Source: Paludibacter sp963678465 (lineage in GTDB: Bacteria; Bacteroidota; Bacteroidia; Bacteroidales; Paludibacteraceae). From it: a stretch of DNA of 64,000 nt. The notes under the pieces are model-generated. The model was not told the DNA's origin and did no database searches. It saw only the letters and a list, made by a program, of their open reading frames with translations. Positions 41,956-50,048 of the stretch are shown here, in pieces (within the stretch, counting starts at the first letter, position 1; each line of letters starts with the position of its first letter). The DNA is taken from positions 62,001 to 126,000 of the forward strand of contig OY782858.1 of NCBI GenBank assembly GCA_963678465.1. The letters are read 5' to 3'. The translations under genes and the position numbers were made by a program.

Positions 41956-42879
41956 TTAACGATATTTTCCGTTGTCGCAATCGTTCAGCATGCTTATGTA
42001 GCTATGGTAGCGCGAACTATTTATTGTTTCGTTTTCAACTGCTTGCAAAACAGCGCATCCCGGTTCGTGAACATGTGTGCAGTTTGAGAATCGGCAGTGT
42101 TGCGAGATTTCAAATATTTCTTTGAAGAAATGTCCGATTTCTTCCTTTTCCATATCGATGGTACCAAAGCCCTTGATGCCGGGCGTGTCGATCACAGCAC
42201 CTCCTTCACCGAGTTCGAACATTTCGGAAAAAGTAGTGGTGTGCATCCCTTTGTTGTGATAGCTCGAAATTTCACCTGTTTTAGCCAGCGAATGTGGCGC
42301 TATGGTGTTGATAAGCGTTGATTTACCTACGCCAGAATTGCCCGAAATTAAAGTAATTTTGTCTTTGAAAAAATCAGTAAGTTTTTCCAGGTTGAATGCC
42401 TTTTTTACTGATATTTTAAAAACAGGATAACCCAAACTGTTGTAGAGAGATTCAAGGGCATCGAGTTGTTTAATTTCTTCAGCTGAATAAAGGTCTGTTT
42501 TATTGAATATAAGGCAAGCCGGAACCCGATAAGCCTCGGCGGATGCCAGGAAGCGATCGATGAAAATTGTTGAAGTTTCGGGATAATTAATGGTGGCTAT
42601 TAGCGCTACCAAATCAAGGTTGGCGGCCAGGATGTGCGACTGCTTGGATAAGTTCGAGGAGCGGCGGACAATGTAGTTTTTTCGGTTGTGGATGGCCGAT
42701 ATCATTCCTGTGCCGTCGGTGTTTGTCTCGAAATCAACGAGATCGCCCACGGCAATCGGGTTGGTGCTGCGTATCTTGTTCAAACGCAGATTTCCCTTCA
42801 TTTTACATTCGGTCAGGTCGCCATTATCGGCTTTTACCTGATACCAGCTTCCTGTGTTTCTTACTACAAGTCCTATCAT
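41956..42879 (-). CDS. rsgA: Ribosome small subunit-dependent GTPase A
   Basis: RsgA helps late 30S subunit maturation. The 307-aa protein shows the permuted GTPase order: an OB-fold N-terminus, G4 NKTDL (about 127), G1 GNSGVGKST, then DTPGIKGF as G3. It ends in a zinc site, CRFSNCTHVHEPGCAV. All metal-binding Cys/His residues are present. It is the last gene of the pyrH-frr-barrel-rsgA run on the minus strand. Confidence 0.95.
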   Translation of the reverse strand: MIGLVVRNTGSWYQVKADNGDLTECKMKGNLRLNKIRSTNPIAVGDLVDFETNTDGTGMISAIHNRKNYIVRRSSNLSKQSHILAANLDLVALIATINYPETSTIFIDRFLASAEAYRVPACLIFNKTDLYSAEEIKQLDALESLYNSLGYPVFKISVKKAFNLEKLTDFFKDKITLISGNSGVGKSTLINTIAPHSLAKTGEISSYHNKGMHTTTFSEMFELGEGGAVIDTPGIKGFGTIDMEKEEIGHFFKEIFEISQHCRFSNCTHVHEPGCAVLQAVENETINSSRYHSYISMLNDCDNGKYR

Positions 42880-42933
42880 TTATTCATTTGCTGTTTGTTT
42901 GCTGTTTTTCTCTTTTGTATTTTGTACAATATA

Positions 42934-44055
42934 TTAAAATGCCTCAGTGGCTGTGATGTAAAACTGAAGTTTTTCTCCGTAATTATTTTTGGCTACATCA
43001 AAACGCAAATGTACCCTGGCGTCGTTCAGCCGATACCTCAATCCCGCTCCATAAGCCACTTTCAGTTTGTCGATCTGATAATTGCCACTATTCATTACAT
43101 CGCCTGCAGAGCAGAAAACGGCTGCTTTTAATCTCTTGTATACAGGTATACGATATTCGGTCTGCAATAGCATCAGTACATTGTCGCGATACATTCCCTG
43201 TCTGAATCCCCTCAGCATATCACGTCCACCAATGGTGGGCAGCAGCTGAAACGGTATTTCATTTTTGCTGAAAGCACCCGAAAAACAGGCTTGCCAGACC
43301 AATAGCTGATTGTTGAAAACCGGAATATATTGCCGAAGATCAAAAGTGATGTCGGTAACTGAATAGGTACTTCCCCATGCTGCTTTCGATGTGCTGACGG
43401 TTGACTTTGCAAAGATACCCTTTTGCGGGTAAAATTGATTGTCGCGGCTATCGAAAGATGCAAGAAAACCGAAATTCAGTTGTTTAAACGGTTTCCAACC
43501 TTCACTGCCATATTCATCGAAAACGCGAGACCGAATGGTTTCAAATGTTGCATCGGTTTTTATGTTCTCGGTACGGAAGCCAATCATTGCTCCTACGTAA
43601 ATGTGTTCGGTAAGCGAATATTGCGGCTGAAGCGTGAAGCTGAAAATATCAGATGTAAAGGTTTGCTTTAGGTTGGTTGGTTTGTTTCCAATGCCGTAAT
43701 AAAAATCGGGGTAATTTCGGAAATTAATATTGGAATACAGGTACCACTTATTGTCGGCTAAATATATTTTGGGTGTAATATTAAATAAAAACTGGTCCAG
43801 CAATGTGTATTCAGCGCTTCCTGAAACAGAGCTGATGCGGTTCATGCTTTTGCTTTTAAAATAGTATCCACCGGCAATTCCACCCGACCAACTTGTTTCT
43901 TGTTGGTAGCCGGCATGAGGGATGATAAATAAGCTACTGCGGGAAACCACTGAATCGGTTTGATGCGCATACGATGGACTCACGGAAATGAATGCTGCGA
44001 CTAAAAAAAGCAATAAGCTGTTCAATTGTATATTGAAACAGAAATAATCAGTCAT
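42934..44055 (-). CDS. BamA/TamA-family (Omp85-like) outer-membrane barrel without POTRA domains
   Basis: The 373-aa protein begins with a signal peptide (MTDYFCFNIQLNSLLLFLVA, cleavage near SYA-HQ). It consists of a beta-barrel only: repeated amphipathic strands, GIFAKSTVSTS, LLPTIGGRDMLRGFRQGMYR (with the RGF motif of Omp85 barrels, about 275-292) and a final Phe. There are no POTRA repeats, so it is not BamA itself; such short members are surface-antigen-like proteins of unknown function. The chosen ATG at 44055 lies inside a hairpin (44046-44080). Confidence 0.85.
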   Translation of the reverse strand: MTDYFCFNIQLNSLLLFLVAAFISVSPSYAHQTDSVVSRSSLFIIPHAGYQQETSWSGGIAGGYYFKSKSMNRISSVSGSAEYTLLDQFLFNITPKIYLADNKWYLYSNINFRNYPDFYYGIGNKPTNLKQTFTSDIFSFTLQPQYSLTEHIYVGAMIGFRTENIKTDATFETIRSRVFDEYGSEGWKPFKQLNFGFLASFDSRDNQFYPQKGIFAKSTVSTSKAAWGSTYSVTDITFDLRQYIPVFNNQLLVWQACFSGAFSKNEIPFQLLPTIGGRDMLRGFRQGMYRDNVLMLLQTEYRIPVYKRLKAAVFCSAGDVMNSGNYQIDKLKVAYGAGLRYRLNDARVHLRFDVAKNNYGEKLQFYITATEAF

Positions 44056-44080
44056 CTCTCTGAGTGAGGGATGACTGATT
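44046..44080 (-). promoter_or_regulatory. Hairpin covering the start codon of the barrel gene
   Basis: AATCAGTCATC and GATGACTGATT are perfect 11-bp inverted arms separated by 13 bases. The second arm on the minus strand contains the ATG. It would sequester the start codon when folded; no T-run follows, so it is not a typical terminator. Confidence 0.5.
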
Positions 44081-44127
44081 GTTCGATGTGAGTTTTGAGC
44101 CTGGCCGTACAATACAACAACTGAGCG

Positions 44128-44688
44128 TTAAACTGTCATTATTTCTTTTTCTTTGGCCAGCAACATGTCATCAACTTTTTTGATATATTTATCATGAATT
44201 TTCTGAACATTTGCTTCTGCATCTTTTTCCATATCCTCGGGCAGACCGTTTTTCTCCAGCTTTTTAAGTTGCTCTATGGCTTCGCGACGTGCGTTGCGGA
44301 TGGATATTTTGGCTTCCTCGCCTTCGTGTTTCGATTGTTTGGCCAGCTGCCGACGGCGTTCTTCGGTGAGTGGAGGTATGCCAAGGCGGATCACTTCGCC
44401 GTTGTTCATAGGCGTGATACCAACATCCGAGTTCAGAATTGCTTTTTCAATCACTCCAATCAGACCTTTTTCCCAGGGTTGAATGGTGATTGTTTTTGCA
44501 TCGGGAGTGGTGACGGTGGCCACATTGGTAAGCGGTACATGTGAGCCGTAATACTCTACTTTTACACCGTCCAGAATGCGTGTATTGGCTTTTCCTGCGC
44601 GGATATGCGCCAACGATTCATCTAAAAACAAAAGAGTAGCTTCCATGCTATCTTCTGCATTTGTAAGTATGGGTTTTACTTCTTGCAT
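44128..44688 (-). CDS. frr: Ribosome recycling factor
   Basis: Frr, with EF-G, splits the post-termination ribosome. The 186-aa protein has the characteristic three-helix bundle sequence: LAHIRAGKANTRILDGVKVEYYG, NVATVTTPDAKTITIQPWEK, LGIPPLTEERRRQLAK and RNARREAIEQLKKLEKNGLP. It is close to the usual 185 aa. pyrH lies 85 bp upstream, the usual pyrH-frr pairing. Confidence 0.97.
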   Translation of the reverse strand: MQEVKPILTNAEDSMEATLLFLDESLAHIRAGKANTRILDGVKVEYYGSHVPLTNVATVTTPDAKTITIQPWEKGLIGVIEKAILNSDVGITPMNNGEVIRLGIPPLTEERRRQLAKQSKHEGEEAKISIRNARREAIEQLKKLEKNGLPEDMEKDAEANVQKIHDKYIKKVDDMLLAKEKEIMTV

Positions 44689-44772
44689 AATAGTTTAATT
44701 ATATAGTTTTATTATCTCAAAAAAGTTTTAAGTATTTTATTATTTACTTTTTCTATTTCCGAAATGTAATTG

Positions 44773-45483
44773 TTAGTTGCTTACAAGTGTGCCAATTTTT
44801 TCGCCGTTCATCACCTTTTTCAGGTTGCCCGGCGTGTCCATGTCGAAAACATAGATAGGCATGTTATTTTCCTTACACATCGTCGTAGCGGTAAGGTCCA
44901 TTACTTTAAGGTTGCGGTTGTATATTTCGTCGTAAGTGATTTCGGTAAATTTAGTGGCCGTAGGGTCTTTTTCGGGGTCGGCAGTGTAAACGCCATCCAC
45001 GCGGGTTCCTTTGAGCATAACGTCGGCTTCAATTTCGATGGCCCGAAGCGATGAACCTGTGTCGGTAGTGAAAAACGGATTCCCTGTACCGGCCGAAAGA
45101 ATCACTACTTCGCCGTTTTCGAGCGCCTGAACGGCTTTTTGTTTGGAATAAAATTCGCCGATTGGCTCCATGCGAATGGCAGTGAGCACCCTCGATTTTA
45201 CGCCTGCTGCCTGTAGTGCCGAGTTCAGCGCCAGGCTATTGATAACAGTGGCCAGCATTCCCATTTGGTCGCCCTGCACGCGGTCGAAGCCTTTGGAAGT
45301 GCCACTGAGTCCGCGGAAGATATTGCCTCCGCCAATGACAATGCCTACCTGAACGCCCATAGAAGCAATTTCTGCTATCTGTTGTGCATACTCTCCCAAT
45401 CGAGTCTCGTCGATGCCGTATTGTTTTTCGCCCATCAGCGATTCGCCACTGAGTTTTAATAAAATGCGTTTGAATGTTGCCAT
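44773..45483 (-). CDS. pyrH: Uridylate kinase
   Basis: PyrH phosphorylates UMP to UDP, linking PyrF output to nucleotide pools. The 236-aa amino-acid-kinase-fold protein begins MATFKRILLKLSGESLMGE, then IVIGGGNIFRG and MGMLATVINSLAL, ending at FDMDTPGNLKKVMNG. The longer frame from 45570 is rejected because a promoter (TACTTTTG, 45510-45517) and a mid-intergenic stretch precede the true ATG. It heads the pyrH-frr-barrel-rsgA operon. Confidence 0.96.
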   Translation of the reverse strand: MATFKRILLKLSGESLMGEKQYGIDETRLGEYAQQIAEIASMGVQVGIVIGGGNIFRGLSGTSKGFDRVQGDQMGMLATVINSLALNSALQAAGVKSRVLTAIRMEPIGEFYSKQKAVQALENGEVVILSAGTGNPFFTTDTGSSLRAIEIEADVMLKGTRVDGVYTADPEKDPTATKFTEITYDEIYNRNLKVMDLTATTMCKENNMPIYVFDMDTPGNLKKVMNGEKIGTLVSN

Positions 45484-45509
45484 TTCTGTTTTGTTGTGTA
45501 TTTTCAAAA

Positions 45510-45541
45510 CAAAAGTAAATAATTTGAGTGGGATGTGCAAA
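45510..45541 (-). promoter_or_regulatory. Promoter of the pyrH operon
   Basis: Minus strand: TTTG (45538-45541), 20 bp, TACTTTTG (45510-45517). Excellent match; the 21-bp minisatellite begins 22 bp further upstream. Confidence 0.65.
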
Positions 45542-45562
45542 TTCCCCGGCGTACAAGATGAA

Positions 45563-45751
45563 ATCACCACCTATGAAGTTCATAGCACCACCAACAGATC
45601 CCATATCACCACCAATGGAGTCCATATCACCACCAATGGAGTCCATATCACCACCAATGGAGTCTATAGCACCACCTATGGAGTCTATATCACCACATAT
45701 CGATCCCATATCACCACCAACGGAATCCATATCACCACCAACGGACTCTAT
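45563..45751. repeat. 21-bp minisatellite, nine units, upstream of pyrH
   Basis: Nine exact 21-bp units begin at 45563, 45584, 45605 and so on to 45731. A typical unit is ATCACCACCAATGGAGTC plus CAT. Units at 45605 and 45626 are identical; the others vary by substitutions. After the last unit comes TGGTGGTGGTGG, able to pair with CACCACCA of the last unit. No spacers, so not CRISPR. Frames stay open on both strands (minus strand SIGGDMD peptides), but none resembles a known gene. Confidence 0.92.
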
Positions 45752-45945
45752 TGGTGGTGGTGGCAATGAAAAACAATATGAATTTTGCCGGCTAACTTTT
45801 TCATTTTATTTTTGTTTAAGAAGCAGGCATTTGCTGATGGTGGGTTGGGGCGAATTTCAATCAGCAACAGGCAGTGTCCGGGATGCGAGATGGGGATATT
45901 GCGTATTTCCTCTGAATTTTATGGTTACTATTTAAATAAATAAAA
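45752..45945. other. Non-coding stretch between minisatellite and aldo/keto reductase gene
   Basis: Apart from the triplet-rich TGGTGGTGGTGG patch joined to the minisatellite I see no gene or clear promoter. Open frames over this stretch are continuations of the repeat frames. Confidence 0.35.
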
Positions 45946-46884
45946 ATGAAAGAATTGAAATTTGAAAACAAAGATAAGTTGCCGCTCATAGGGCTCGGCA
46001 CCTGGCTTTCGAAATCGAACGAAGTGTACGATGCAGTGATTGAAGCTATAAAAGCAGGTTACCGCCATATCGACTGTGCTTATATTTATGGAAACGAAAA
46101 AGAAATTGGGCGGGCGCTGGCGTTTGCCTTTTCGTCGGGTTTGGTGACGAGGGAGGAGATGTTCATTACTTCCAAGTTGTGGAACAGCGATCATGCACCG
46201 AAACGAGTGGCAATGGCGATAGATAAAACGCTTACAGATCTGAGGCTGGAGTATCTCGATTTGTATTTAATGCATTGGCCCATTGCTTTTAAAGGTGGCC
46301 ACGAGCAGGTGAAATCGGTTTCGGACCTGGTGCCGCTCGACGAAATGCCCCTCGAAGTCACCTGGGAAGCTATGGTAGCGCAAAAAGAGGCTGGCCTGGT
46401 GCGACATGTTGGTGTTTCTAACTTTAGTATTCCGAAACTTCAGCAGTTGTTCGAAAAAAGCAAAACAAAGCCGGAAGTCAATCAGGTGGAGATTCATCCA
46501 TATTTTCAGCAAAACGATTTGATAGATTTTTGCAATGCAAACAATATACTGGTTACAGCTTATTCGCCTCTTGGCAGTAAGTCGCTTATGAAAAACGATG
46601 AAGGCATACAACAAGATAAAAGCATTGTCGAAATGGCAAAAAAACACAATTGCAGCACGGCGCAGCTTATCCTGGCCTGGGGTCTGCAACGTGCTTATGC
46701 CGTCATTCCCAAATCGGCCAACAAAGAAAGGATTATCGAAAACATCGGCGCCTTCAATGTCCGATTGGACGATGAAGATAGGTTGGCAATTGGAAAACTC
46801 GACCGGAAAATGAGGATCGCCACTGCCAGGTATGCCGTATTACCGGGCGGATATTATAGCTACGAAAATATATGGGACGAATAA
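45946..46884 (+). CDS. Aldo/keto reductase
   Basis: The 312-aa NADPH-dependent oxidoreductase of the AKR superfamily has a TIM barrel with DCAYIYGNEKEIG (catalytic Tyr, about residues 45-57), the Asp/Lys/His set in MFITSKLW and LMHWP, GVSNFSIPKL, NQVEIHPYF and a C-terminal PKSANKERIIENI cofactor-binding motif. It resembles plant- and human-type aldose reductases in the HPYF and IPKS regions. The substrate is unknown. It is monocistronic between the pyrH minisatellite and lysS. Confidence 0.92.
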   Translation: MKELKFENKDKLPLIGLGTWLSKSNEVYDAVIEAIKAGYRHIDCAYIYGNEKEIGRALAFAFSSGLVTREEMFITSKLWNSDHAPKRVAMAIDKTLTDLRLEYLDLYLMHWPIAFKGGHEQVKSVSDLVPLDEMPLEVTWEAMVAQKEAGLVRHVGVSNFSIPKLQQLFEKSKTKPEVNQVEIHPYFQQNDLIDFCNANNILVTAYSPLGSKSLMKNDEGIQQDKSIVEMAKKHNCSTAQLILAWGLQRAYAVIPKSANKERIIENIGAFNVRLDDEDRLAIGKLDRKMRIATARYAVLPGGYYSYENIWDE

Positions 46885-47048
46885 AGATTTAAATTACCGA
46901 ATTGTTGAGTTGCAGTTAATTTCGCCGGCAGGCCAGCGCAGTTTTTCGTTGCGCTTCCCTGCTGTGTTTTATTTATTGCCGATAGGTTATTTAATCTAAA
47001 TATCAGACCGAAGTTAAGAAATCGTTTAATAATTTCGTTCTTTTTTTG

Positions 47049-47056
47049 TATTTTTG
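47049..47056 (+). promoter_or_regulatory. -7 box of lysS
   Basis: TATTTTTG, 24 bp before the ATG at 47081; overlaps the upstream in-frame start region, supporting the shorter protein. Confidence 0.5.
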
Positions 47057-47080
47057 CACGAATTTGTATATAAATTAGAT

Positions 47081-48808
47081 ATGAGTACAGAACTTAGTGA
47101 ACAAGAACAGTTCAGACGACAGAGTCTGACCGAATTACGTAACCTCGGCATCGATCCTTATCCTGCCGCATTGTATCCAACCGACGCATTCTCAATTGAC
47201 ATAAAATCTGAATTTAAAGACGAAGAAAGCGGAAAACCCATATGCATTGCCGGTCGTATTATGAGCCGTCGTATCATGGGCAAAGCTTCTTTTGTTGAAT
47301 TGCAGGATTCGAAAGGTCGTATTCAGGTGTACGTAAGCAGGGACGACATCAATACCGAAGCTCAACCCGAAATGTACAATACAGTTTTCAAAAAGCTGTT
47401 GGATATTGGTGATTTTATTGGCATCAAAGGGTTCGTATTTCGTACTCAAACCGGCGAAATCAGCGTTCATACACAGGAACTGACTGTGTTGAGCAAATCA
47501 ATTCGTCCGCTTCCTATCGTAAAATACAAAGATGGAGTGGCCTATGATGCGTTCGAAGATCCCGAACAACGTTATCGTCAGCGCTATGTGGATTTGGTGG
47601 TGAACGAAGGCGTGAAAGATATTTTCCTGAAACGCACCAAAGTGTACCAATCCATGCGCAACTACTTCGAAGCCGAAGGATATATCGAAGTGGAAACACC
47701 TGTTTTACAACCTATCCCAGGTGGCGCCTCGGCCCGTCCGTTTACTACGCACCACAATGCTTTGGACATTCCACTGTATATGCGTATTGCCAACGAGTTG
47801 TACCTGAAACGTCTTATCGTGGGCGGATTCGAAGGCGTATACGAATTCTCCAAAAATTTCCGTAACGAAGGTATGGACCGCACACACAACCCTGAATTCA
47901 CGGTGATGGAAATATATGTAGCTTATAAAGACTACAACTGGATGATGACTTTCACCGAAAATATGATTGAAAAAATCTGCCGCGATGTCAACGGAACCGA
48001 CGAAATTAAAGTGGGGAATAATATTATCAGTTTTAAAACACCTTTCAAACGCATAACAATGATTGATGCCATCAAGGAACACACCGGCATCGATATCAAT
48101 GGAATGGACGAAGTGCAATTACGCGAAGTTTGTAAAACTTTGCACGTCGAAGCCGATGATACCATGGGTAAAGGCAAAATGATTGACGAAATCTTTGGCG
48201 AAAAATGTGAGGGAAGTTATATCCAACCAACCTTTATTACTGATTATCCACGTGAAATGAGTCCGCTTTGTAAGCGTCACCGCGACAATCCAGAACTGAC
48301 CGAACGTTTCGAGTTGATGGTGAATGGCAAGGAACTAGCCAATGCCTATTCTGAACTGAACGACCCGATTGATCAGCTGGGACGATTCCAGGAACAATTA
48401 AAACTAAGCGAAAAGGGCGACGATGAGGCCATGTTTATTGATATGGACTTTGTACGCTCGCTTGAATATGGTATGCCTCCAACTTCAGGTATGGGTATTG
48501 GTATGGATCGACTGGTGATGCTAATGACCGGTCAAATGTCTATTCAGGAAGTACTGTTTTTTCCACAAATGAGGCCGGAAAAAGTGGCTAAAAAAGATGG
48601 CCCTGAGAAATTTATTGAACTTGGAATACCTGAAGCTTGGGTAGAAGTGGTTCAGAAAGCAGGTGTTGTAATGGTGGCCGATCTGAAAGAATTGAATCCT
48701 AATAAATTCCATCAGGATATTTGCGGTATTAATAAAAGAAATAAACTCGGTCTGACAAATCCTTCGAAAGAAGAAGTGGCAGCGTGGATTGAACAAGTAA
48801 GCCGGTAA
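47081..48808 (+). CDS. lysS: Lysyl-tRNA synthetase (class II)
   Basis: LysS charges tRNA-Lys. The 575-aa protein has an OB-fold anticodon domain (about 55-165), class II motif 1 around YIEVETPVLQPIPGGASARP, motif 2 FRNEGMDRTHNPEFT and motif 3 GMGIGMDRLVMLM. An extra C-terminal segment of about 70 residues (from KKDGPEKFIELGIPEAW) contains a helix-hairpin-type region seen in Bacteroidota LysS. The start at 47081 begins MSTELSEQEQ; a 9-codon longer frame overlaps the promoter box. Confidence 0.97.
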   Translation: MSTELSEQEQFRRQSLTELRNLGIDPYPAALYPTDAFSIDIKSEFKDEESGKPICIAGRIMSRRIMGKASFVELQDSKGRIQVYVSRDDINTEAQPEMYNTVFKKLLDIGDFIGIKGFVFRTQTGEISVHTQELTVLSKSIRPLPIVKYKDGVAYDAFEDPEQRYRQRYVDLVVNEGVKDIFLKRTKVYQSMRNYFEAEGYIEVETPVLQPIPGGASARPFTTHHNALDIPLYMRIANELYLKRLIVGGFEGVYEFSKNFRNEGMDRTHNPEFTVMEIYVAYKDYNWMMTFTENMIEKICRDVNGTDEIKVGNNIISFKTPFKRITMIDAIKEHTGIDINGMDEVQLREVCKTLHVEADDTMGKGKMIDEIFGEKCEGSYIQPTFITDYPREMSPLCKRHRDNPELTERFELMVNGKELANAYSELNDPIDQLGRFQEQLKLSEKGDDEAMFIDMDFVRSLEYGMPPTSGMGIGMDRLVMLMTGQMSIQEVLFFPQMRPEKVAKKDGPEKFIELGIPEAWVEVVQKAGVVMVADLKELNPNKFHQDICGINKRNKLGLTNPSKEEVAAWIEQVSR

Positions 48809-48874
48809 ACAAGGATACAGGGGTAGTTTAAGTAAGCTTTTCTTACTTGTGTCCCTGTCAACTCGTCAACTAAT

Positions 48875-49873
48875 ATGTTAAACGAAAAAAGTAAAATAGC
48901 TATTTTAGGCGGAGGAAGCTGGGCAACTGCAATCGCTAAAATTGCGCTTGTCAATTCAAGTGAAGTTAACTGGTACATGCGCAGGCAGGAGCAGATTGAT
49001 GAATTCATCCGTCTAAGCAAAAATCCTTCCTATCTCACGGGCGTGAAGTTTGATACCGACCGCATAAATTTTACAAGCAATATAAATCATGTGGTAGCCA
49101 CTTCGGATATTCTGATTCTGGCTACTCCATCTCCGTTTTTGAAACAGCATCTGAAAAAACTGAGACGAAAGTTGGACAAGAAAATTATTGTTTCGGCCAT
49201 CAAAGGAATTGTGCCTGACGAAAATATGATTGTTTCGGATTATTTTGAAGCATTTTATAATGTGCCAAAAGATAATATTGCTGTGTTGGCTGGTCCCTGT
49301 CATGCCGAAGAAGTAGCTTTGGAGCGTCTGTCATATCTTACAATTGGCTGTAGCTCGCGCGAAAAAGCCCGAATGCTCGCCCAGCGTTTTTCTACAAGTT
49401 TTATCAAAACATCCATAAGTGACGATATGCTTGGTATCGAATATTCATCGGTTATGAAGAATATTTACTCTATCGCTGCCGGTATTTGTCATGGATTAAA
49501 ATACGGAGATAATTTTCAGGCAGTACTTATCTCGAATGCCATTCAGGAAATCAATCGTTTTTGCAATGCCATTAATCCACTTCACCGGGATATAAACGAA
49601 CCGGCTTATTTGGGCGACTTACTCGTTACGGCTTATTCAAAGTTCAGCCGAAACCGGCTTTTTGGCACAATGATAGGGAAAGGATATTCGGTAAAAACGG
49701 CCCAGATAGAAATGGAAATGATCGCCGAAGGTTATTATGCCACCAAATGTATTCATGAAATTAACGAGAAATACAGGGTGAGCATGCCCATAGTGGATGC
49801 CATATACGAAATACTTTACAACCGTTGTTCACCAACGCTCGAAATCAGAAAACTGACAGAAAAGCTGAAGTAA
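48875..49873 (+). CDS. gpsA: NAD(P)-dependent glycerol-3-phosphate dehydrogenase
   Basis: GpsA reduces dihydroxyacetone phosphate to sn-glycerol 3-phosphate for phospholipid synthesis. The 332-aa protein has the N-terminal AILGGGSWATAIAK dinucleotide-binding loop (8-21), SAIKGI, LAGPCHAEEVA (in place of the more usual GPSFA), SSVMKNIYSIAAGI with the catalytic Lys and NRLFGTMIGKG. It follows lysS by 66 bp and is probably cotranscribed. A MITE-like element starts 3 bp after its stop codon. Confidence 0.95.
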   Translation: MLNEKSKIAILGGGSWATAIAKIALVNSSEVNWYMRRQEQIDEFIRLSKNPSYLTGVKFDTDRINFTSNINHVVATSDILILATPSPFLKQHLKKLRRKLDKKIIVSAIKGIVPDENMIVSDYFEAFYNVPKDNIAVLAGPCHAEEVALERLSYLTIGCSSREKARMLAQRFSTSFIKTSISDDMLGIEYSSVMKNIYSIAAGICHGLKYGDNFQAVLISNAIQEINRFCNAINPLHRDINEPAYLGDLLVTAYSKFSRNRLFGTMIGKGYSVKTAQIEMEMIAEGYYATKCIHEINEKYRVSMPIVDAIYEILYNRCSPTLEIRKLTEKLK

Positions 49874-49876
49874 TGC

Positions 49877-50036
49877 AGCCCCCTAAATCCCCCTTCAGGG
49901 GACTTTTAGATAGTATTTTTTAGTATTACTAATACCAAAACAAACATTAAAAATTATATTTACAGAACATATCAATTAAAATATTAAACTATTATAAACT
50001 AACTCAGAAGTCCCTTGAAGGGGGATTTAGGGGGCT
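49877..50036. mobile_element. MITE-like element with 29-bp terminal inverted repeats
   Basis: Left end 49877-49905 begins AGCCCCCTAAATCCCCCTTC; right end 50008-50036 is its inverted copy with one mismatch (ending GGGGGATTTAGGGGGCT). The 102-bp interior is AT-rich and codes for nothing. It fills the space between gpsA and pgi. A related solo end is at about 3923-3949. The mobilising enzyme is unknown. Confidence 0.75.
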
Positions 50037-50048
50037 AATAATTATCTT

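Noticed and set aside
42688..43131. 147-codon plus-strand frame spanning the rsgA start and the barrel gene end
   Set aside because: It is antisense to two recognisable genes and has no motif.
45236..45935. Gly/Asp-rich or Pro/Ser-rich frames over the second minisatellite
   Set aside because: They are generated by the repeat itself, run into pyrH in the wrong frame on one strand, and have no partner or domain.
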